DNA of 64,000 nt from Steromphala cineraria (Eukaryota; Mollusca; Gastropoda; Trochida; Trochidae): NCBI GenBank assembly GCA_916613615.1, contig OU744727.1, positions 17,926,093-17,990,092 of the forward strand, in the 5' to 3' direction. Both the position numbers and the translations under genes were made by a program. Below, one piece after another: positions 30,526-45,600 of the stretch. The notes beneath the pieces are model-generated. The model saw only the letters and a program-made list of their open reading frames with translations. It did no database searches and had not been told where the DNA came from. How positions within the stretch are numbered: position 1 is the first letter of the stretch; every line of letters begins with the position of its first letter.

Positions 30526-33500
30526 AGCTGCGTGGTCAATTCACGGTAACATTTTCCTTATTCAGAAAATAATTCAATTTGAGCGAATCCATTTTCACTC
30601 GGTATATCTAGATTCTTGAAGTGGACCTCTTTGTTTATGATACCTGTACATGTGCTTACGGAAGCAGATACAAGTATTTATATTTTAAACTTACGGGAGC
30701 AAGAAATCGACATGCCACAGGTGTTAATGTAACAATTAAGAAAGAAATTGGCAGCTGTGTCTACCAATGTGGTTTGTTCATTAGCGAGACGATTCACAAG
30801 GTGTTTTTGCAGTGTTGGGAAGTTGTTCAACGCTAATGGGGAAAATACTTTAGGGATCGCAAAATTTTGCTGCTCTTTAAGTCTTGTGAAATCTACGTTC
30901 CAAAATGTCAAAATTAGGATTTTTGATTCACTATCTTCCAGCGTTATTGTAAAACAAGGTTACCTTTTGCAACTTAATGTTTGTCATTTCTTTTTCTATA
31001 TTGTTGTCAACCCCAAAATTATGAAGTGAGTATGAATATATTAATTTTATTTTTGTTTTCATCTATCATTTCATTTGATTTTATTCATTTATCATTTATT
31101 ATGTTTAGTGAAAGCTGTTTGGTGTGATTGATGTTTGTTGTGTGCAGTTGATAATACATGATAAATAGTTTAGTCAAAATCCTATTTCTTTGCATATTAA
31201 TTAAATAACAATTACTATCCTCAATTTGTTGACACTATATCTTTAATTAATTCAACCTGTATTTGAAGAAAAAGAAGCATGAACGTTAAAGGACACAGAT
31301 AAAATCATCCCATGAACCTTTCATTATTTATTTGTGTCTTTAAAGTTGAAGTCATGAGAATGAGAATATGTGTTTGGCTTTAGTGGTACTGAGTAAGTAT
31401 AATGTTCTCTACGCTATTTCATACATTTTGATTCACACTGCAGATAAGCTATGCCTTTGATTATACATCATTTATGACTTGTTTCCGTGCCTATACATAA
31501 CATGCACTATAATGTACAATTGAGTTGATACATGTTCCTTTCAGAACCAGCAACATGTCGTGACAAAGATGTTCATCTAGTACATTGTTTTATCTCCAAA
31601 TAAAATAACAGTCATTACATACTCAAAACGCAATGATGTCTGTTTCATAGATGACCGAAACGATTCTACTTGAAAAACAAATTCATAGCACAACAAAAAC
31701 TATAGGAAGAATACAGGAATTCATGTACATTATGTTTAGCTATCATTGAGTCAGACTAGTTGCGGGAGTTCCCTTGACGTGACTCTGACCATAGGATCAA
31801 AGAGATCACGAGGGGAATAATCTTTCTTTGATAAAGATTACCTATTTTATCACTTTCGCAAAAAGAATGTGTTTAGTCTACTAAATGAGGAATGATGCTT
31901 AAATTCTGTTAGTGGTCTGTTTCTTTTTATTTCGCTGTAAGCATGCTCTGACTGTAGAAACGTGCTTTGGAAAAATTTTGTTATTACAAAGGTTTGTACA
32001 ATACAATCCCCAATTACTACTTTCTTTTACAGTTAAAATATTTTTTCGATGCTATCTTTGTGACAGTGACACGTTTGTAATCGATATGGTTATCCATCAT
32101 AAGGATGGTTGGATGAAAGAACTACATGATTAGTAATGCCTGAATTGTATGTTTTCTTCATTTCATAAGTTCATTCAGATTTAATGAACGCAACGATAAA
32201 GTGAGACTGTTAAACTGATATGTAATCAAGCTTTTTTGTTGTTTTTAAGTCCTTAAGAATAAGAAATGACATTAAAAAGCAAATAGATAAATGCAAATGA
32301 AACAATTTACGCTATCATTTCATTCCTGTATGTTTATATAATGCTTGCATATCTAAAATACTTCCGCCCAAAGTTGATCCCTTCACATAACAAATAGATC
32401 ATTTGTTGTATCCGTAAATCTGTCAATCAGCCAATGCCTACATATATTGCTAAAACCAAATGTTTTTCTTTCTCTAAAATTCACATTTTCAATACTTGTG
32501 GCTATTAAATGTGCATATTTTCAGTTCATGTAGGAAGAAAAGCCTTCACGCAAAATATTTGACATGACTGTAGATTATGTAAAGATCACGAAAATATTGA
32601 TGTAATCAAAAGCGTTGAAATTGTTGAGATTGCTTTTTTGCTTTTTTTAAAAATCGATTTACAGCGGTTAAAGAAATGATAATAGTATTTTTATAAGGTT
32701 TTCCAATTGCTGGAATATTCTTTATTTATTTTGTAATGGGAGATCAAACAGATTCTTCCTATTCTTAGTCACATTAGCCTTTAAAAAACTTAAACAAATG
32801 ATCAAACATGGCAAACTAATCTATCCACCCAATTCTAAAAGTTTAAATGTATATGGCTTTATACATAGACATACATGAGGGTTTTCTCCCTCTGTATTAG
32901 CCATTATTGGTTATAGACAATTTGAAATTTACACACGACACAAATGCAAGATATTTACAGAATAACCTATTGTCCTTTTTTATATCAATTTGATTTAAAA
33001 AATTCAATGTCAAATACCAATCACCAGGAGGAACTTTGGTAGTTGGAGACAAATGAAAAGAATCTAAAAGAAGATTAATAAATTAGTAATTTATATCACT
33101 TTCCAATGATCAAACAGTAGCTTCACTACACTTTACTACATACATGCATGGATAAGCAGTCTAAGTATATGTGTGTTTCTCTTTCTCACTAGCCCGAAGG
33201 CTATTGATTATCTGATATACTACCTGCATTCATTTGAAGAACTTGTTTGTTCAGGAAGTTGTTATTTACATTGAAGGAACCTTCAGACAGTACAGGGAAA
33301 CATGTCTTTTGAATTTAACCGAAATAAGAACTATTTTCGGCCAAAGAATAAATATAAATCATTGTCTGTGGTATCAATAAAAGAGTCTGGATAAGATTTA
33401 TGTCTGCAAACAAACGTTGTGAACTAATGCTGCATACATTCAGCATGTCTTCTATGAAAGGTTAATGGAAAGTTAAAACATACCCTCCTCCCCTATCTAT

Positions 33501-34040
33501 GATAGCAAAACCTGAAACATTTTAAACTTTCTTGCTCATTGTGACTTTTATCTTAAATAAGTGCAAGAATTAGCATGTTGATGTTTGTTACTCTTGAAAT
33601 ACAGCCGAATTATGTTAGCAGAGCAGTAAAGGCGTGGTGCTTCGTAAAAGCATATGTTATGCTTGAAAGGGGCACTACGGAAAAAAAATATTTCAAATAT
33701 TTGTCATCACAAGGCGGTTTACTTCCTATTTAAAACCCAACAAAAGTAAGCACCCCCTTGAATTTTCACAGAGAGGTGTGTAACTTCGTGAAAGTATGCT
33801 ATGAGACCGAGTAAAAGAAGAAAATCAAAACCAATTTGTATTTAGAGAACAATGATTTGGTCATTTGCAAGAGAAGTTTGTAATCGTGTGGGCACTAAAA
33901 ATGCATGAAAATAAAAGGGAAATAGACATGGAATTCATCCGAAACACATCGATGTTTAAGTATTGTAACAACAAGCTCTTGTTGTGTGCCACCCGATCGA
34001 AGCAGCCTTATATAAAGTCAATCAGTGTTTCAAGAATCAC
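30526..34040. other. Single-copy spacer between the duplicates; no gene supported
   Basis: This stretch is seen once in the window. If the duplication is a tandem, it should match sequence left of base 1. An open frame at 30621-30836 (+) contains a diverged unit of the dispersed module (about 30711-30790, ACAGGTG..ACAATTAAGAAAG) giving a Cys-containing peptide. A second frame at 30748-31029 overlaps it. The rest (31.0-34.0 kb) shows nothing beyond A/T-rich sequence. Confidence 0.45.
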
Positions 34041-34826
34041 AAAACATCAGTAACATGTGGTGCCACTACGCGTGAATATCTGCAGCTACACTTCTTGGCT
34101 TACAATTAGCCAGGTTCTTCAATTGTTCCATCGGTATCCGCTGCAACTCATTGTGAAGAGCGGCCACCAGTACCCTCAGGTATTTTTACAGGTTGATCCC
34201 TTCTTTATATCCAATGATCCAAAATGTCCCACACATGCTCGATTGGGTTCAATCAGGTAACATTGCTGGCCATGGAATTCATGTTACGCCATTATTTTCA
34301 AGAAGATGGTTTAAAGGAAGTGAACGATGGGACTCGGCATTGACGTCGATGATCAAGGATCTTGTGGCAAGTCTGTGGTCATCGTATTGATCAATAATTA
34401 CAGGCCCCAGAACCTCCTGAATGTAGCGAACACCTGTGAGTGAACCCTCCATATGCGGGCTGGGCCATCAACAGCATACAGGAGGAAACGACTTTCGTCG
34501 GTCCAGTGCTCTCTCCTCCATGATCTCAGGTTCCACCTCGGCCTGTCCACAAACCCTAACCTAAGCTCATGTCTATGTTGATTAGTGAGCATTGGACGCC
34601 AGGTGACCCTTCTGGCCCTAAATCCGGCAGCTTTGAGGCGATTTCTCAGAGTTTTGGTTGCTCAATCGGCGATGAGGTAACCATACCCGTTTCAGATGGG
34701 TGCTTAAAGCTAACGACAGGCTTTAACATATCGTAACAGAGCACTATCCTCCTGGGGCGATGAAGCCCAATCATCTGCCATATCAATGCATTTGAAATTC
34801 TCCTTGTGCCATTGTCTTTGAGAAGT
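34041..34826 (-). pseudogene. Tc1-like transposase pseudogene
   Basis: Minus-strand fragments in N-to-C order: TRRISNALIWQMIG (start of the DNA-binding region), then after stops LRNRLKAAGFRARRVTWRP, LTNQHRHELRLGFV and HWTDESRFLLYAVDG (first catalytic Asp in TDESRF) up to about 34400, RYIQEVLGPVIIDQYDDH, and PDLNPIEHVWD (third catalytic block) near 34230. The QDNARPH block carrying the second Asp is not recognisable. There are several frameshifts and stops. It spans most of a Tc1 gene (usual length ~340 codons) with internal loss, and its right part is duplicated at window bases 1-54. Confidence 0.82.
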
Positions 34827-36926
34827 GATACAAGTGGTAAGTCAGAACCCATCCTTAAATACACAATACTTGTGATTGTTTGAAACTTTTGTTTGTAAAA
34901 CACATGGATGATGACCATTCAGATTATGCAAAGAAGTTATATTTTTTCATGTTGATAACATGGAACCCGTTTTCATGTAATTTTAATTCAATTAAGGGTT
35001 GCTGCTGATTCCACTATCACAATGTATATTTCACCGCCACATCAGTCTGTTTTCAGAGTCATGCTGCCAGAAGGTTCTTTTTTATTATGATAAAATTTAG
35101 GATCCATTTTCAAAATAAGTCGATTATTCATTATGATGAAACGTCATCAGGTAAAATCAATGTTGATAAAAACTTGAAAATGCAACTACTGCTATACCGA
35201 CTTAGAAATATTTTGACTTCAATAAAGTCAATATAAGAAAACAGAAACAATAATTAGCAAAATCACAGGTGTGTAATTAGTCTCATTAGGAAGACTGTTG
35301 TAGCATTTGGTTCGACACTTGATTCTACAACACCACCAAGATGAACCAGTCTGCAATGGTTCTACTCGATTTGAAGTCTTCCTCTTTTAATGACCCAATC
35401 ATCGACTCCTCCCCTACAGTTCCTTGAATGGTTTGGTCTAAAAAGTCATGACTTATTTCAAATGTCTCCTTCCAGTGGGTGTTGAGGACATCACATTTTA
35501 GCTACTAAACATTCTGTAGGTGCATTCAGTTTGGCTTTACTTAGGGAAATTTCTTACGACCTATCTATCCATGATAAATAGTGTTGACCGTATTAATGAA
35601 CAGTTTGATGATGCATCAGCTGAGGTTTGTCACTAATTGAAGTAATGAAATCATATTATAAAAGCAGACACAAAAAACCTGCCACACCACATTTGAACAA
35701 GTTCAAAATAGGGAGAAGAGTATTGCAGTAGGTGTTCTGAGTAGTGTGAACAATATCACTGGCACATGTTACGTGCCCTTCAAGTGCATTGGTAGCTTTT
35801 AAGGCTTCCTGTGTTGAAAGCACATTAAGGATCTCCTATCGACTCTTCACTAACAGTGCTTCAAAGTAAAAGTACTTTAAATAACTTGTTATTTTCGAAT
35901 TGATACCTTTCAGTTACTATGGAATGTCGAGCTGTCTGAACAAAATTCAAGATATTTAAGAGTATCAACAAGAGTAACAAAACAAATATGTTAACTGATA
36001 AAAATAATAGTTTTTATGCATTTTACATGTCTTTTTAAAAGATATCAAGTGTCGTTTTCATTCATGAAATCCAGTAGAGCAACCTATATTATTTTCCTGT
36101 TTGCCCTCTCTTGCTAGAATTTAAATATACTTGTATGTAATCAAAGGTACAATCCATTACTTGACAAATCGTTGGGTCTTCTGTTTAAAAAAAACCCCGT
36201 TTTTAACACCTTTTAGAACTATCAGATAAGCTTGTTTTATCCTCAATGTTTAAAGGCTTTGCGATGGTTAAACACAACCTTTGGAAATATTAAGTTCTTA
36301 CCATAGATGTTTACCTCAACATTACGGAAAAACTGTCAAAATAATTGAGATGTCAAATCTTTGTATTCACAATATCATATGACCGACCTAGAATAATTAT
36401 TTCAACCAAAACAAATGTCAAATTAAATTGTAAATGTATCAGGTTCGTCTTTCTCCTATTTAGAGAAGATTGCAGAGAAAAATGTGATTGCAATCAGCTT
36501 AACTGAACTATCGTTCAAATAAAACATTACAGGTGATAATTATAAACAAACAAATACCATGAACATTTTATCATGGTTCACAAAATAGCACATTACTACG
36601 TATATCAATAGCCCCATGAGCTATTGATGAAATTCTTTGGTCTGTAATAAGTAAATTCTCATTGATTCAAAAGGTGATTATATTCTGTATGTTGTTTTGA
36701 GACTCCACATGTTATTTTCTTGGTCCAACAGGAGTTTAATAATAAAATACATTTATCCTGATTGTCATGAGTCTACCAGTGTATCACATTTTAAATCCCT
36801 CAAATACCCAAATACAGTTTTTATTTTATGTCGTTCAAAGGGAGTGTTATACTTTCCTACACGGTAGATTATTAACCATTCTGATTACAATTCGGACAAC
36901 ATACAGTGACCTTTCTGTGTTGAACA
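34827..36926. other. Copy B left part, including empty sites of copy A insertions
   Basis: Non-coding. It holds the uninterrupted target sites for the 503-bp MITE (near 35595), the 322-bp retroposon (near 35705), the 5-kb transposon (near 35973) and the LINE tail (near 36120). An open frame at 36767-37033 (+) crosses dispersed-module unit 1 but is broken in copy A. Confidence 0.7.
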
Positions 36927-37065
36927 GATACACATGTTTACATTTAACCACAAGATCAAGTAATAAACAGACAGCAGGTGCTCGTGTTACAATTAAGGCA
37001 GATAATTGCCGTTGTTGGTGTCAATGTGCTTAGTTAACTAGATCAGTGTAGAGATTCACTAGGTT
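36927..37065 (+). repeat. Dispersed module unit 1 (copy B)
   Basis: Counterpart of 8069-8206, with the ACAGCAGGTGCTCGTG and GGCAGATAATTGCC blocks unchanged. Confidence 0.6.
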
Positions 37066-40000
37066 CCGAGTTTGGCTTCAAGCTTTCTCTCGTTCAACTG
37101 TTTATTGTTCTCCATTATAGACAATAGTAAGGGCTCTATGATGCTTCCTAAATGTCCATCATTACAAGAGGTCAATGGTGTGCCGTTTGAAATGATTGTT
37201 TTGATAAACTTTATTATTTTGAGGTTTTGAAAGAAACGACAGAATTTTTTATGTAACTAAATCGACTTGAATCATTGAAATCATGAAACCTTAGATACAA
37301 TCGGAGTTTGTATTTGAATATAAGCTAATGATTGTGTTATGAGCAGAACAAAGTTACTGAAACTCTTCTGTGACATTCAATTTGCATGTATAGTTTTGGA
37401 TGATAATAAACTGTTATGTATTACATCTAGAAGTATGATATATGACAAAAACCCATCACTTGAACTAACACCCATTAACTTGTCGAATAAGAGATACTAA
37501 AGAAAACAAAAATGCCATTCACAATATTCTACAAATAAAAACCAATCATGATGAGTAGTGTCTGTTTTTCATGTATTCTTAATCCGCTAATTTTGTTGTT
37601 AATTTAGTTTTGCAATCTAATATGAAAGGTCCTATAGTCATCTGAACTTTGTAGGTACATGTAAGTTGTACATCTAGGAACAAACAGTTGTGATCACCGG
37701 TTAAGAGCTTTAAAGCAATATGTTCTGTTATTACATCTGTTACAAGTTTATCAATATCTAGAGTAATGTTATAGAGCTGGTGAAATGTGCTGTCAGCATT
37801 ATTGTTTCAAACTGACCATTTAACTATTAATTCTTAAAATCCATTCTGTTTTTCATTTTGGGGTTGTATGTAAGGCATCCTTTACCCCTAAATTTTATTT
37901 CAAACCGAGCTTGCGCATTTGAAAGAAAATATAACTGTGTATTGAAAGTTATTCAACTTTAATTCTCAACTTTGATAAAACTATAAAGTTTCTAGGTATT
38001 GAAGTTATGATAGAGATTACAATGTTATGATATATAATTTATGTGCAATCACACAACTTCTTTACAAAACGTATTAATGCTAGTATCCAAATAAACAGTG
38101 AAACTGATCTGTATATATTGTAATAACAACTTTTGGAAAGAGTAAAGCACTTAAAGTAACATATTTATCAACAACTAAATTGTTTATAAAATGTGCTCCC
38201 TTCAGCAATACCCATATGTTCACATAATTATAGGAAAGAACTTATCAGACACCCGCTCGTCTATTACTGACACTTGTTTAAGAATTAAACAAAGCTATCA
38301 AAAAAGTTCTCAAAGTTAAGAAGAGATTGTTTTCAAAATATTTAGTTCCTTAGACTATACAGGAACTAAAGTACAGAAACGGCAGGTGTGCCAGCAGCAG
38401 TTGGGGAGGATAATTAAAGCTGTGGGTGTCAGTAGCTGGGCATTTAGCGATGCTGTAGGTTGCTAATGTATATGCTGTTTTTAGAATCCTTTCAAATCAT
38501 CTCTCCTGGGATTCTCAAACGAATCTGTGCACATGATGACAGTGCTTTTAGGTGTTTTAAATGCGGACCTTTTCTAGAAATACAATGACAATATAATTCT
38601 ATTTAAAGTGCTATACAAGGACATATCATACAACTGAATGGCTTGTCAAAAAGGGATTTGTACATTTAGAAACGAATGTTCAGGGTCTGTATTCCATGAG
38701 AATTTTATGAAATATATAATATAATATAAATATATAATTAAAGCATGCATTATTTAAAATTTAGCATTACTTCCAAATGAGAAATACACAATCCAGATAT
38801 TGGTGGACCACAGGTGGTTTGGTTCTAATTAGTAAGAACATTCAAAGTAGTTGGTGTTTTGTAAAGTGGCAACAACATCACCATTCAGAATCACGAAGCT
38901 TTAAGTGAATTCTTATCTTGATTAACAACACTTTAGGGATCATCTTACGACTCTTCAATAACAGTTCTTTAGAATAAAAGTTCTAACAAATAACTATTTT
39001 GAGGTCCGTGCTTATTTCTTCGCACTCTCTTTTAAATGAAAACAGACAGAGGGTATGTATGCTTCTATTGTATAACAAACATGAAATGTTCAAAATTTCA
39101 ACAAAAACAAACTCAAACGTAGCACATACAATGTAGTAGTGAAACATTACACAAATCTATAAATTGTAACCAAAAAGGAAGCTGTTTAAGTTTTTATGAT
39201 CCTGTGCATGTTTATGAAGAAGGTCTGAACTAAGTCAAAAACGAAATTTATTGGTTTTCCTTTCTTTACTCAACGAGACCAAATATACTCTGTTCACATT
39301 CTTCTAAAATATCTGTTAAAACACAAATCTTAACATATCAAGACCAATATTATTAACTTAATGTAGTATAATCGACCAGATAACAAATGGACAATGATAC
39401 ACTTATGATATTTAAAAAAAACCCTTATTGAATCATTAGGAATCATGTTTATTTGAAAAAGATTTAGTTTGTCGATGTCTGAGGTAATGAAATAAGTGGA
39501 CATTATTTATTATTACCAATTTTAAATAGTTTTGCTGAAAAAAAAACCTCAATTAATATACCGGTAATTATAGTTACTTGTAGTGAGATGAGATGAGGTA
39601 CAGTTCAAATAATTTTCTAATTGATTATATTATTGAATATCACAGTTTCAAACTGTACATTTTCAAGTGGTGGGTTCATAAATGCAAACAATTTTTTGTT
39701 TTCTAATCGACCAATACAAAAAAGACATACTTTTACAAGTCACATACATTTTGTTTTGTATCTCACAACAAATTTTTATAGAGATCAATATATAAATTGG
39801 AAAACATCTTGATAAACACAATGAAAGCAACCTGAAATTTGATTATATAACTGTATCTTTACATGAAAATCAGAACACGTCAGAAAATGTCCAAATTATC
39901 CACATATAGTTTCGGATCACAACTGGATTTAACTTGTCAACATGATTTGAAGCCCACTGGCTTAACAGGTTTTTTTGAAGGATTTCAAAACCAATTTTTC

Positions 40001-40083
40001 AAGAAAAGAGATCATATAATTCCTTATTTTTACAAAACAAAATATTTTTACTCCCCCCCCCCCCCCCCCCAAAAAAAAAAAGG
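37066..40083. other. No gene seen (copy B)
   Basis: Counterpart of 8207-12067 with two deletions relative to copy A (junctions at 37639/37640 and about 38993). The diverged third module lies at about 38378-38462. Frames at 39621-39812, 39863-40117 (+) and 39962-40153 (-) include or flank a C-run and are not supported. Confidence 0.5.
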
Positions 40084-40226
40084 CGACACACGTGTCTACA
40101 TTATTAAACATAATTAGGAACAAATTGATAGACAGCAGGTGTTCGTCTTGCAATGAGGGAAGATAATTGCATCTGTAACTATCAACGTTGTTAGTTAACT
40201 AGATCACAGTGAAGATTCATTCGATT
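40084..40226 (+). repeat. Dispersed module unit 2 (copy B)
   Basis: Counterpart of 12068-12207, preceded by a longer C-run and A-run (about 40052-40080). Confidence 0.6.
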
Positions 40227-42359
40227 TTCTGGGATTTATTTGAAATCATAATATGCAACACCTTTAGGATCACAAAATAAGTATTTATTATCGATTCTTA
40301 AACTGAAGTCAACACCTGTAAATTATTGATTCAGAATAACTGCTTCACTTATTATAAGCTTTCATTAGCGAATGCAGCATTACTTACATTTCGTTTATGA
40401 ACTTGAAATAAAAAAAGTAAGTTGCAATTAAAACAAGTTCTGTACCTCCAAATAATATTACTGAGATATACAAACGTTGTTTGACATGATAACTATAAAT
40501 GTTTTCGACAAACAATAATTGATACGATACCTTTACTACTCTTTATTTATAATTGTTGATCATGGCAAAACACATGTTGAACATAAAACTTAGATCATTA
40601 TGATAATAAGACTAAAATGTTTATTATTGATATCATCAATTTCATAGAGTTACGATCTTACTTGTAAGTCTCCTTATTGGCTTATGATTGCAACAGCAGC
40701 TACAATACACCGGGGCAGTGTGTAAAGTCATTTGTCACAGCTGCATATCTGCTGGCCACCTTCTGACCGTTGATGAGAGGAAACCCAAAATTAAACGTTT
40801 CTGTGGATATAAATACTATCGATATCGATCTGCTCCCTGTTCAATAAAGGCTTATGATATGTTGGTACAAAAAATATCTACTGAAAGGCTGCTTTGATTT
40901 ACATTGTACATGAAATTACGTATAATAGAGACGTGTACACAAAGAAAAAACTGTCTAGGTTTGTCACATATATTCATCACAAAAATAAGAAAGAGGACGT
41001 CATGATGAAATAACATTCTGAATTGATATATATTTGATGATTCAACAGATTACATATGAATAAAAAGTATAGGGAGACAGCCATGGTTTTATTGGTATCC
41101 TCTGAACATCATTGTGTTGCAATGAAAATACGGCATGTTGCTCTTTAAAGCGTTGTAGTTTTGTAAACAATAATTACGTTTAGTTTGATTGCTTATAATA
41201 TGTTATTGCTTCCATACCATGCTTAGCAAAATGTTGTATAAGTTTCTTTCTAAACGTTAGTAGTCTATTATCTGTAAACCAAAATACTGAAATTTAACCA
41301 AAACATATCTTATGTGAAGTGCATATTAAGAGCAGGCTTCCAGCAGATCCTTTTTCCTGAAGATGGGATTAAATTATTAAAATCTGAATAGGGATCAAAT
41401 TGTTCAGAAATGATTCCCTTTGGGGGAATAAAACAGCTAACAAAGAATTAAAAAGGAATCATATAACCATGGTATGTTAAAAACTTTGTTCAACAATTCA
41501 AGGATCAAATACATTTAAGAAAAAGTTTCACCTTAGGCCAAACAAAAACATTTGATTGAAAATTGAAAAATCATAAATGCATGCCCATGAGGATAAAATC
41601 TTCCTATGAGAGATCATATGGATTTGAAATGTTTCAAAATATTAGCTTTAGCTTATTTTATCAAATATGAAATCGTAAGATAATTAATTATAATTGTATA
41701 TGTACAACTGATTTGTAACGATCTACCAAAAACAATTAACAAGAAAATAATTAATTAAAATACACTTTGGTATTCTACATTGGCATTTTAAGTATAAAGT
41801 CAAAATCTACAATCAGATTCAGACGGTTATAACCAAAGGTCGAACTGAAACAACTAGCCCCAAGATAAACAATTGGATTTATTTGTTGTTATAACCACGT
41901 CACTGGTTCATCTAAGTGTTGTATAACCTTTTCAATGTGCACTGAACTTGTATTGCTTTGGCCTTAACAGTAACGCCAGTGGGCACTGATATTCCACTGC
42001 TTTGGTATTAACGGGTTTACTGGTACATTTAATTATTATTGCTGCTGTATTCGGTATAACCACATGATACATCAAGTAGGTTTAACAGTCACAAAACAAC
42101 ACTTGAGTTGCCACTGGTAAAATAAATCAAATACATAGACTACAAAGCCTTGGGACTGACTCTGTAATCTTCTGTACAATGTAGCTTATTCCTTCGTAAG
42201 ATTTGTAAGTATGACCATTATTAAAACAGTGAATAAGTCACCCGTGAATAATGTTCAAGACTTTTCTAACACTAAATTTTCTTAAACATTTATGCTTTTC
42301 TTTAAAACATGAAGTTTAGTGGCACGTCTTTTTTTAGCCACATTCCTCTCAATACAAAG

Positions 42360-42675
42360 AAGACTGTTAGAAAAGTTAAATTGCCATCCATCAAAATGAA
42401 AATACAAAATCCATGAACCTCAAAAAGCTATCGACGCTAGACCCAAGTATTATTGAGTCCATTGCAGACGGACATGTCGAATGTCTTCTGAGCAATAAAT
42501 CAGAACTTTTATATAGATGGAGTGAATAACGGTTCATGAAATCCTTGGCACCATTGCTTGTGAAAGCAGTCGTAACTTTTACCAATCTACTCAAGCCAAG
42601 GCTAAATAAAACTAGTGCTAAGGGATACAAGATATTTACTGACCTCCGTTTAGAGAACATCAATTCTCTACCATG
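42360..42675 (+). pseudogene. Exon-like segment with strong donor, disabled (copy B)
   Basis: Counterpart of 14316-14631: ATG at 42413-42415, the same TAA (42527-42529), then an open frame to CCATG|GTGAGT after 42675. Amino-acid differences from copy A are few (for example Phe/Cys, Ala/Glu, Arg/Met, Ala/Pro), and the disabling features are shared. The 90-codon minus-strand frame is also kept (42391-42663). Confidence 0.4.
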
Positions 42676-45600
42676 GTGAGTGTGGGAAAATCAATAAGTT
42701 GGAGGTTCTTTTCTCTAGAGGTAGTGTAGATGTGATCATATTTCATCATCTGCTGTCAACTACATAATGACGTTCTTTACAAAGATTGTAATGTTAGACT
42801 AATGAGTGATTTTGTTCTGTTAACATCAGTAAAAGCTTGGATGAATTTATTTTAATCAGTTTTCTGTAGATTTTCGATTAAAATCATTAAAATGTTATCA
42901 CAATAAGACGTGTATGTTAGAGATGAATTTAAATAATTCATTCTCTACGTGAACGATTCTTTTGCATAGCTATTAATTCCGTACTAAAATCTATCTGAAA
43001 TGTTTTTCTTGTCTAAAATATTAGTGACATATTGTTGTATATTTTATTGAGAAATATTGTACATTTAAAGGGTAAATGAAAACAGAATTTTAGAAAACCT
43101 TCATGAATTACGTAATCCTCATCTATCCACCACTAAGCCCTCACCCTAAAAAAACTGATATGTTCGCTTAACTACACAAAACAAGATTTGGTATAAGATC
43201 GTACCTGGGAGGCTTGTAAAGATATATGACAGCCTGTTTCCGTGTTCTTTTAGTATCTAAGAGTTGGATGTATCCATTATCTTTACGCCTCATAGCAGTA
43301 TTGGAACTTTCAAATTAACTTTTATTCTGAAACATGTCATCCTAACTAAACCTACCGACAAGACATTTAAAACGTCTGTTTGTTAAAAGTTGTCTGTTAG
43401 ACATTTCCTTAGACACTCTCGTTATCGTTTTTTCTTTCAAATGAGAAACACATTAGTGCAATTGTCGACAACACAATGGATACATGTTAAAGGTAAAGGT
43501 TAGAAAAGTAAGATGCATTATGTAAATCCTTGGAGGCATTGACGTCAGCAGACGTAAATATGAAGGTAACTGAATACATGGTAATTGATAATATAGGTGG
43601 GTGAAATAAAGCAAGCTGCTCATACGTCAGTAATCAGGTATATTCATTAAGAGACACAATGTTTGCAAGAATAAGAGGCAATGAAACTAAAGGGAATCGT
43701 TGAAAGTAAAACTAGGGTTTTGTGTGACCTTGAAAACAAAACCTGCTGACAACGTTCAAACATGGGAAAACTTCCAAGAAGTTCCTCTTTGAAGCTTTGT
43801 GTACTCTGTGGTCCTTAACACTTTTGGTTCAAACTTTTATGTCCAGCTACAGTCTTCCAACGTCAGTTCACAATTAAAGGTAAGTAATTCCCTAGCAATT
43901 TTGAGTTTGAGCCTTTCACATAAAACATCCATGGGTGATATTTCGTAGTGATGATCATCAGAATAATAAAATGAGAAGAGTAAATATGTTTTAAAAAGAA
44001 CTGTTTGTATCTTGGTTTAGTGTACATGCTCGGTACACTTTATAGCTTTTTACTACTTTAAGGCTATGTTCATTCATGCCATTCTTATTTGTGAAAGTTG
44101 TTTTAAAGATGTATACCATGAAAAGAACAGACGTGACCTTGACAACATCTGTACACCATGTTAAATAAAATGTCCTTCATAAATTTCAAAATAATCATGT
44201 TTTTGTGACAGCGACGATAGCATATTGGATGTGAGCATGATTAATCAAAACGTCATCCGTACAATCAACTTTATCTTTTTCTTGTTTTAACTTCACAAAC
44301 TTTATATAATTGATACATCTACAATTCTCCTGACAAAGAGGCAAGAACTAGCCCTGACAGACCCTTTCGAATGCAGATAGAAAAATCTTTCCAAAATGTA
44401 TCTGTCTGCTATGCCGTTTGCATTTTATGATAATTTTATGCTTTACTTTCAGTTGATAAACTAATAAAAGAAAAAAAACAATCGTATTTCGTATTTGAAC
44501 TACTGTCATTTCAGAGTAAAATGAAGTCTCGTTGACTTGATGAAATGCTCAGGGGAAATTACTTCTAGGACGCGTTCAATACCTTTTTGCACTCTTCAGA
44601 TATCTAAATTAGTCGTTGTCAGACTAGTTGACATGTACAATGTACAATACCAATACCTAGGGGGGATTGTATTTTGACATAACCATTTTGCCGTTACAGA
44701 AAAGTTCATTAACTATGTGAGATAACACTAGTAACCTTTGAAAATAGAGAATAGTATTTGGCTGTTTCTTACTATCTCTTTTTCAGGTAGATTGTCTAGA
44801 AACGTTATCAACAACTGTCACGTTGCCATGTATCTTTAACAATCAGCAAAATTATATCAACAATTTGAAATATCCATTATTCATGTATACCAGAACAATA
44901 TATATAGTACCATATATATAGTTATTTGTTATAAAAAGTAGAGAGTATGTTTCAAATATTGAACGGAATATGAACGAAGTTTCTTGAAACTGTCATATAT
45001 AAGTTTGTATATACTTTTTAATCAAAACCAATTTATATTTTTGAATGGACCTTAACCAAGAATGTTTTAAGAAAGCGTATTGAAAAAGAATCTTTTTACA
45101 AGTTTACACTAAGAATATCATCAACAGCAAGTTTGAGCAATTAATCGTCCTGTGATTGAAGGAAATGTTTAACTTTATGGTCAGGTTATCGTTGGTAAAT
45201 GATGTGTTGCACATGATGCCATATGATATGTTGTATATTGTTAGACTTTTCAAAAATTTTAAAAACTATTTCAGAGCATGATTAAATTTCGTCAGAGAAA
45301 GAATATTTAGAAATTTTAGGGGGGGGGGGGGGGTGTGCGAATATGTTTTGTTATTTATCTGCAAGCTCCATGGCTGCTTGATATTCCCAAAGTTCGTTTT
45401 ATCTTCAATCTCGTTCTCATCAAAACTTTGGTATGATATTTGATCATGATGGAAAAGTCAAAGACCATTAGTTGTGTTTAATAGAAATTAGTGGTAGAAC
45501 AATTGTAAACAGTTTTTGATATTTTATGAATTTAATATTTGAGACTATTTTATAGTTTTATTCAAAATTATGAATTTACCGCACCATCTATAATTATAGA

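Noticed and set aside
39863..40153. Overlapping ORFs rich in Pro or Gly
   Set aside because: Produced by translating the C-run. Not conserved in length with copy A.
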